Translations under genes and position numbers: made by a program
Notes under the pieces: model-generated
Database searches by the model: none
What the model saw: the letters and a program-made list of their open reading frames with translations, nothing else
What the model was told of the DNA's origin: nothing
In this document: positions 61,120 through 64,000 of the stretch, piece after piece
Position numbering within the stretch: position 1 is the first letter of the stretch
How the letters are laid out: every line of letters begins with the position of its first letter
Assembly (NCBI RefSeq): GCF_000472785.1
Contig: NZ_AXAL01000018.1
Coordinates: 96,061 to 160,060, forward strand
Length of the DNA stretch: 64,000 bases
Origin: Mesorhizobium loti CJ3sym
GTDB taxonomy: Bacteria; Pseudomonadota; Alphaproteobacteria; Rhizobiales; Rhizobiaceae
Reading direction: 5' to 3'

Positions 61120-62747
61120 GCGAAGCCCCTCTGCTCAGCGTACAGGACCTCAGCGTCGCCTTCAGCCAGGGCGGCGGCCAGTCCATTGCCGTCGACCATA
61201 TCTCCTTCGATATCGCCAAGGGTGAGACGGTGGCGCTGGTCGGCGAATCCGGTTCCGGCAAATCTGTGTCGGCGCTGTCGGTGCTCAAGCTGCTGCCCTA
61301 TCCCAGCGCCAGCCATCCCTCAGGCAAGATGCTGTTCCAGGGCGCCGACCTCTTGGCCATGAACGAGAAGCAGTTGCGGCAGGTGCGCGGCAACAAGATC
61401 ACCATGATCTTCCAGGAGCCGATGACCTCGCTCAACCCGCTGCACACGATCGAGCACCAGATCGTCGAGATCCTGAAACTCCATCAGGGCATGGCCGACC
61501 GGCCGGCAAAGGCACGCACGCTTGCCCTGCTGAACGAGGTCGGTATCCGCGAGCCCGAAAAACGTCTCGATGCCTATCCGCACCAGCTCTCCGGCGGTCA
61601 GCGCCAGCGCGTGATGATCGCCATGGCGCTGGCCAACGAACCTGAACTGCTGATCGCCGACGAGCCGACGACGGCGCTCGACGTCACCGTGCAGGCGCAG
61701 ATCCTCGAACTGCTGGCGGGATTGAAAAGCCGCAAAGGCATGTCGATGCTGTTCATCACCCACGATCTCGGCATCGTGCGCAAGATCGCCGACCGGGTCT
61801 GCGTGATGACCAAGGGCAAGATCGTCGAGACCGGCCCGACCAAGGACATCTTCGCCAACCCGCAGCACGCCTATACCAAGCATCTGCTGGCGGCCGAACC
61901 GAAGGGGAAGCCGCCGGCCGCCAACGCCGATGCCAAGCCGGTCATGACCGGCAAGGACATCAAGGTCTGGTTCCCGATCAAGAAGGGGTTTTTCCGAACC
62001 ACCGTCGACAATGTGAAGGCGGTCGACGGCATCGATGTCACCGTACGCGCCGGCCAGACGCTGGGCGTGGTCGGCGAATCCGGTTCCGGCAAGACGACAC
62101 TCGGCCTGGCGCTGGCGCGCATGATCTCGTCGACCGGAACCATCCAGTTCAATGGGCGTGACATCAACCAGCTCACCTTCAACGCCATGCGGCCGCTCAG
62201 GCGCGAATTGCAGATCGTCTTCCAGGATCCGTTCGGATCGCTCAGCCCGCGCATGTCGATTGCCGAGATCATCGAGGAAGGGCTCAAGATTCACGAGCCG
62301 AAGCTGTCGCCGGACGAGCGCGATGACAAGGTGGCCGCCGTGCTGAAGGAGGTCGGTCTTGATCCAGCGACCCGCAACCGTTATCCGCACGAGTTTTCCG
62401 GTGGCCAGCGCCAGCGTGTCGCGATCGCGCGCGCCATGGTGCTCAACCCGCGCTTCGTCATGCTGGACGAGCCGACATCGGCGCTCGACATGAGCGTGCA
62501 GGCGCAGGTCGTCGACCTGCTGCGCAGTCTGCAGGCCAAGCACGACCTCGCCTATCTCTTTATCAGCCATGACCTCAAGGTCATCCGGGCGCTTGCCAAC
62601 GACGTCATCGTCATGCGCAATGGCAGGATTGTCGAAGCCGGGCCTTCCCAGCAGATTTTTGAAAATCCGCAAACCGACTACACCAGGGCGCTGATCTCGG
62701 CCGCGTTCAAGATAGAGACGGCACCGGTCGGCATCGTCAGCGAGTAA
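61116..62747 (+). CDS. yejF: Dual ATP-binding protein YejF
   Basis: 543 residues with two complete ABC domains in one chain. Walker A GESGSGKSVSA (about 42) and GESGSGKTTLG (about 320); signatures LSGGQRQRVMIAMAL and FSGGQRQRVAIARAM; Walker B LLIADEPTTALD and FVMLDEPTSALD. It powers YejBE. The linker at about 260-285 is Lys/Pro/Ala-rich. It ends the operon. Confidence 0.94.
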   Translation: MSEAPLLSVQDLSVAFSQGGGQSIAVDHISFDIAKGETVALVGESGSGKSVSALSVLKLLPYPSASHPSGKMLFQGADLLAMNEKQLRQVRGNKITMIFQEPMTSLNPLHTIEHQIVEILKLHQGMADRPAKARTLALLNEVGIREPEKRLDAYPHQLSGGQRQRVMIAMALANEPELLIADEPTTALDVTVQAQILELLAGLKSRKGMSMLFITHDLGIVRKIADRVCVMTKGKIVETGPTKDIFANPQHAYTKHLLAAEPKGKPPAANADAKPVMTGKDIKVWFPIKKGFFRTTVDNVKAVDGIDVTVRAGQTLGVVGESGSGKTTLGLALARMISSTGTIQFNGRDINQLTFNAMRPLRRELQIVFQDPFGSLSPRMSIAEIIEEGLKIHEPKLSPDERDDKVAAVLKEVGLDPATRNRYPHEFSGGQRQRVAIARAMVLNPRFVMLDEPTSALDMSVQAQVVDLLRSLQAKHDLAYLFISHDLKVIRALANDVIVMRNGRIVEAGPSQQIFENPQTDYTRALISAAFKIETAPVGIVSE

Positions 62748-62776
62748 TCCATTTAAAGAGGGACCAGAACATCGCG

Positions 62777-63718
62777 ATGGAAAAAGGCCGCATCCTGCTT
62801 GCCGTTACCGGCTTTCATCCGCAGCGCTGGCGCGACCTTTTGTCGGCCGAGCGCGAGGTGGTGCTGGAGCCGGACGGCGCGAAGGATCCGTCGATCACCT
62901 ATGCGGTGGTGTGGAAGCAGAAGCCGAACCTGTTGTCGTCGCTGCCCAATCTGCGCGCCATCTTCTCGATCGGCGCCGGCGTCGACCATGTCTTCGCCGA
63001 CCCTGGCCTGCCTGACGTGCCGATCGTCCGGGTCGTTGCCGACAACCTCACCCAATACATGACCGAATATGTCGTCTGGCGGGTGCTCGATCACCATCGC
63101 CAGGGCCTGCTCTACCGACAGCAGCAGCCGAAGAAGACCTGGCACGAGCCGCCGCAGAGGCCGGCCGGCGACATTTCCGTCGGCATTATGGGGCTTGGCA
63201 ATCTCGGCCGTGCAGCGGCTTCGGTGCTGCTGTCGCTCGGCTTTGCGGTCAATGGCTGGTCGCGCAGCGAACGGCCGATGCAAGGCGTTGCGACCTATGC
63301 CGGCGAGGCCGGGTTGATCCCCTTCCTCAAGGCGACCGATATCCTTGTCGTGCTGTTGCCGCTGACGCCGGACACGCAAGGCATCATCAACTACGGCGTG
63401 CTGAAGGAATTGCGGAAGCGCAACGGCCTCGGCGGCTCGGTGCTGATCAATGCCGGACGCGGCCGCCTGCAGAAGGACGCCGACATCGTGCGGGCGCTGG
63501 ATGACGGCACGTTGAAGGAGGCGAGCCTCGACGTGTTCGAGGTTGAACCGTTGCCGAAGACCAGCCCGCTGTGGAACCATCCAAAAGTGTTCGTGACGCC
63601 GCACGCAGCGGCGACCTCCGATCCCATGCACCTGGCGCCGATCATGCTGCGCCAGATGGACGCCTTCGAGCGTGGCGAAAAGCTCGATAATCTGGTGGAT
63701 CGCAAGGCAGGATATTAG
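62777..63718 (+). CDS. ghrA: Glyoxylate/hydroxypyruvate reductase (GhrA-type)
   Basis: 313-residue D-2-hydroxyacid dehydrogenase. NAD-binding motif GIMGLGNLGRAAASVLLSLG near 140, and catalytic residues in INAGRGRLQ (Arg), LDVFEVEPLP (Glu) and VTPHAAA (His). The N-terminus FHPQRWRDLL and the YMTEYVVWRVLDHHR segment point to the GhrA subgroup. 29 nt after yejF, so it may be read with that operon. Other 2-oxoacids are possible substrates. Confidence 0.88.
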   Translation: MEKGRILLAVTGFHPQRWRDLLSAEREVVLEPDGAKDPSITYAVVWKQKPNLLSSLPNLRAIFSIGAGVDHVFADPGLPDVPIVRVVADNLTQYMTEYVVWRVLDHHRQGLLYRQQQPKKTWHEPPQRPAGDISVGIMGLGNLGRAAASVLLSLGFAVNGWSRSERPMQGVATYAGEAGLIPFLKATDILVVLLPLTPDTQGIINYGVLKELRKRNGLGGSVLINAGRGRLQKDADIVRALDDGTLKEASLDVFEVEPLPKTSPLWNHPKVFVTPHAAATSDPMHLAPIMLRQMDAFERGEKLDNLVDRKAGY

Positions 63719-63730
63719 CTGGTCCAGCTA

Positions 63731-64000
63731 GGGTCAGGACCTATTAAAGTTCTTGCGGAGACAGCAAACGGCTGATTCATTGGCGGTGCGAGGAGGCGCT
63801 GCAATGAGTGATTTGATCTGGCTGTCGGAGGCGCAGATGCGCCGGATCGAGCGGCATTTCCCGCTGTCTCACGGAGTGCCCAGGGTCGATGATCGGCGGA
63901 TCGTCAGTGGCATCATCTTCGTGATCAGGAACGGCCTTCGGTGGCGCGACGCGCCCAGCGAGTATGGTCCCCACAAGACGATCTACAACCGCTTCATCCG
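63731..64000 (+). mobile_element. Left end of an IS5-family insertion sequence
   Basis: The region from GGGTCAGGACCTATTAAAG (63731-63749) has the look of a terminal inverted repeat, and a transposase reading frame begins 73 nt later. The right end is outside the window, so the repeat and target duplication cannot be checked. It begins 13 nt after the ghrA stop. Confidence 0.7.
63804..64000 (+). CDS. IS5-family transposase, N-terminal part (runs off window)
   Basis: 65 codons are visible: MSDLIWLSEAQMRRIERHFP, then GVPRVDDRRIVSGIIFVIRN, then GLRWRDAPSEYGPHKTIYNR. This is the DUF4096 domain at the N-terminus of IS5/IS1031-type transposases. A GGAGG site lies upstream of the ATG. Catalytic DDE residues would be beyond the edge; frameshifted two-ORF expression as in IS427-type elements is possible. 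Confidence 0.85.
   Translation, partial: MSDLIWLSEAQMRRIERHFPLSHGVPRVDDRRIVSGIIFVIRNGLRWRDAPSEYGPHKTIYNRFI

Overview
The window reads as the chromosome of an alphaproteobacterium of the order Rhizobiales, most likely Mesorhizobium or a close relative. The sequence is GC-rich, and the gene order rimP-nusA-ylxR-infB-rbfA-truB...rpsO-pnp and tsaB-rimI-plsC-miaB-ybeZ-ybeY-ybeX-lnt-praR-metK-trmB is the rhizobial arrangement. An iron-control element of the rhizobial Irr type and a yejA1-yejA2-yejB-yejE-yejF operon point the same way. Almost all of it is core genome. Accessory features are a parDE toxin-antitoxin pair, an immunity-like orphan, two families of palindromic intergenic repeats, and the left end of an IS5-type element cut by the right edge of the window.

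Region by region. 1-11825 (minus strand) is the transcription/translation superoperon: a strong promoter and a leader with an intrinsic terminator hairpin precede rimP, nusA, a YlxR/L7Ae RNA-binding protein, infB, rbfA, truB, a CorA-type Mg transporter, rpsO, pnp and an RsmC-like methyltransferase. 11988-23395 holds a small DUF1127-like gene on the plus strand, then a minus-strand block for tRNA modification, SAM synthesis, lipoprotein and phospholipid acylation and ribosome maturation (trmB, metK, praR, lnt, a VOC protein, ybeX, ybeY, ybeZ/phoH, miaB, plsC, rimI, tsaB). 23486-29433 is an iron locus: imelysin, bfd, bfr, di-heme DUF1111 protein, a second imelysin and a Tat-exported DUF1513 protein. 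It starts next to a perfect Irr-box palindrome shared with a divergent FAD-dependent ferredoxin reductase (29867-31120).

31158-31720 is parDE, followed by convergent gabT. 33274-38584 is an RND efflux operon with two different periplasmic adaptors and one pump but no outer-membrane channel. 38597-38902 is an immunity-like orphan. 38952-44180 is a five-gene dipeptide/nickel-type ABC importer. 44442-50302 carries a lytic transglycosylase, recR, a SleB-type cell-wall hydrolase, an unknown gene, ybaB and dnaX, with the SRP RNA gene ffs just upstream of dnaX. 50658-54922 has a HIT protein, nudC, a Dabb protein, convergent pheA, kdsB and the membrane cytochrome cycM. 55089-62747 is yejA1-yejA2-yejB-yejE-yejF, a microcin C/peptide importer whose Sinorhizobium homologue matters for resistance to plant NCR peptides. 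A ghrA-like dehydrogenase and the IS end close the window.

The observations I consider most worth following are the promoter-proximal terminator (possible attenuator) in the rimP-nusA leader, and the Irr-box-headed locus that interleaves iron storage (bfd-bfr) with periplasmic iron-acquisition proteins. I found no CRISPR array, no tRNA and no convincing wholly new multi-gene system. Coordinates of starts were chosen from start codon, ribosome-binding site and family alignment by eye; no searches were run.
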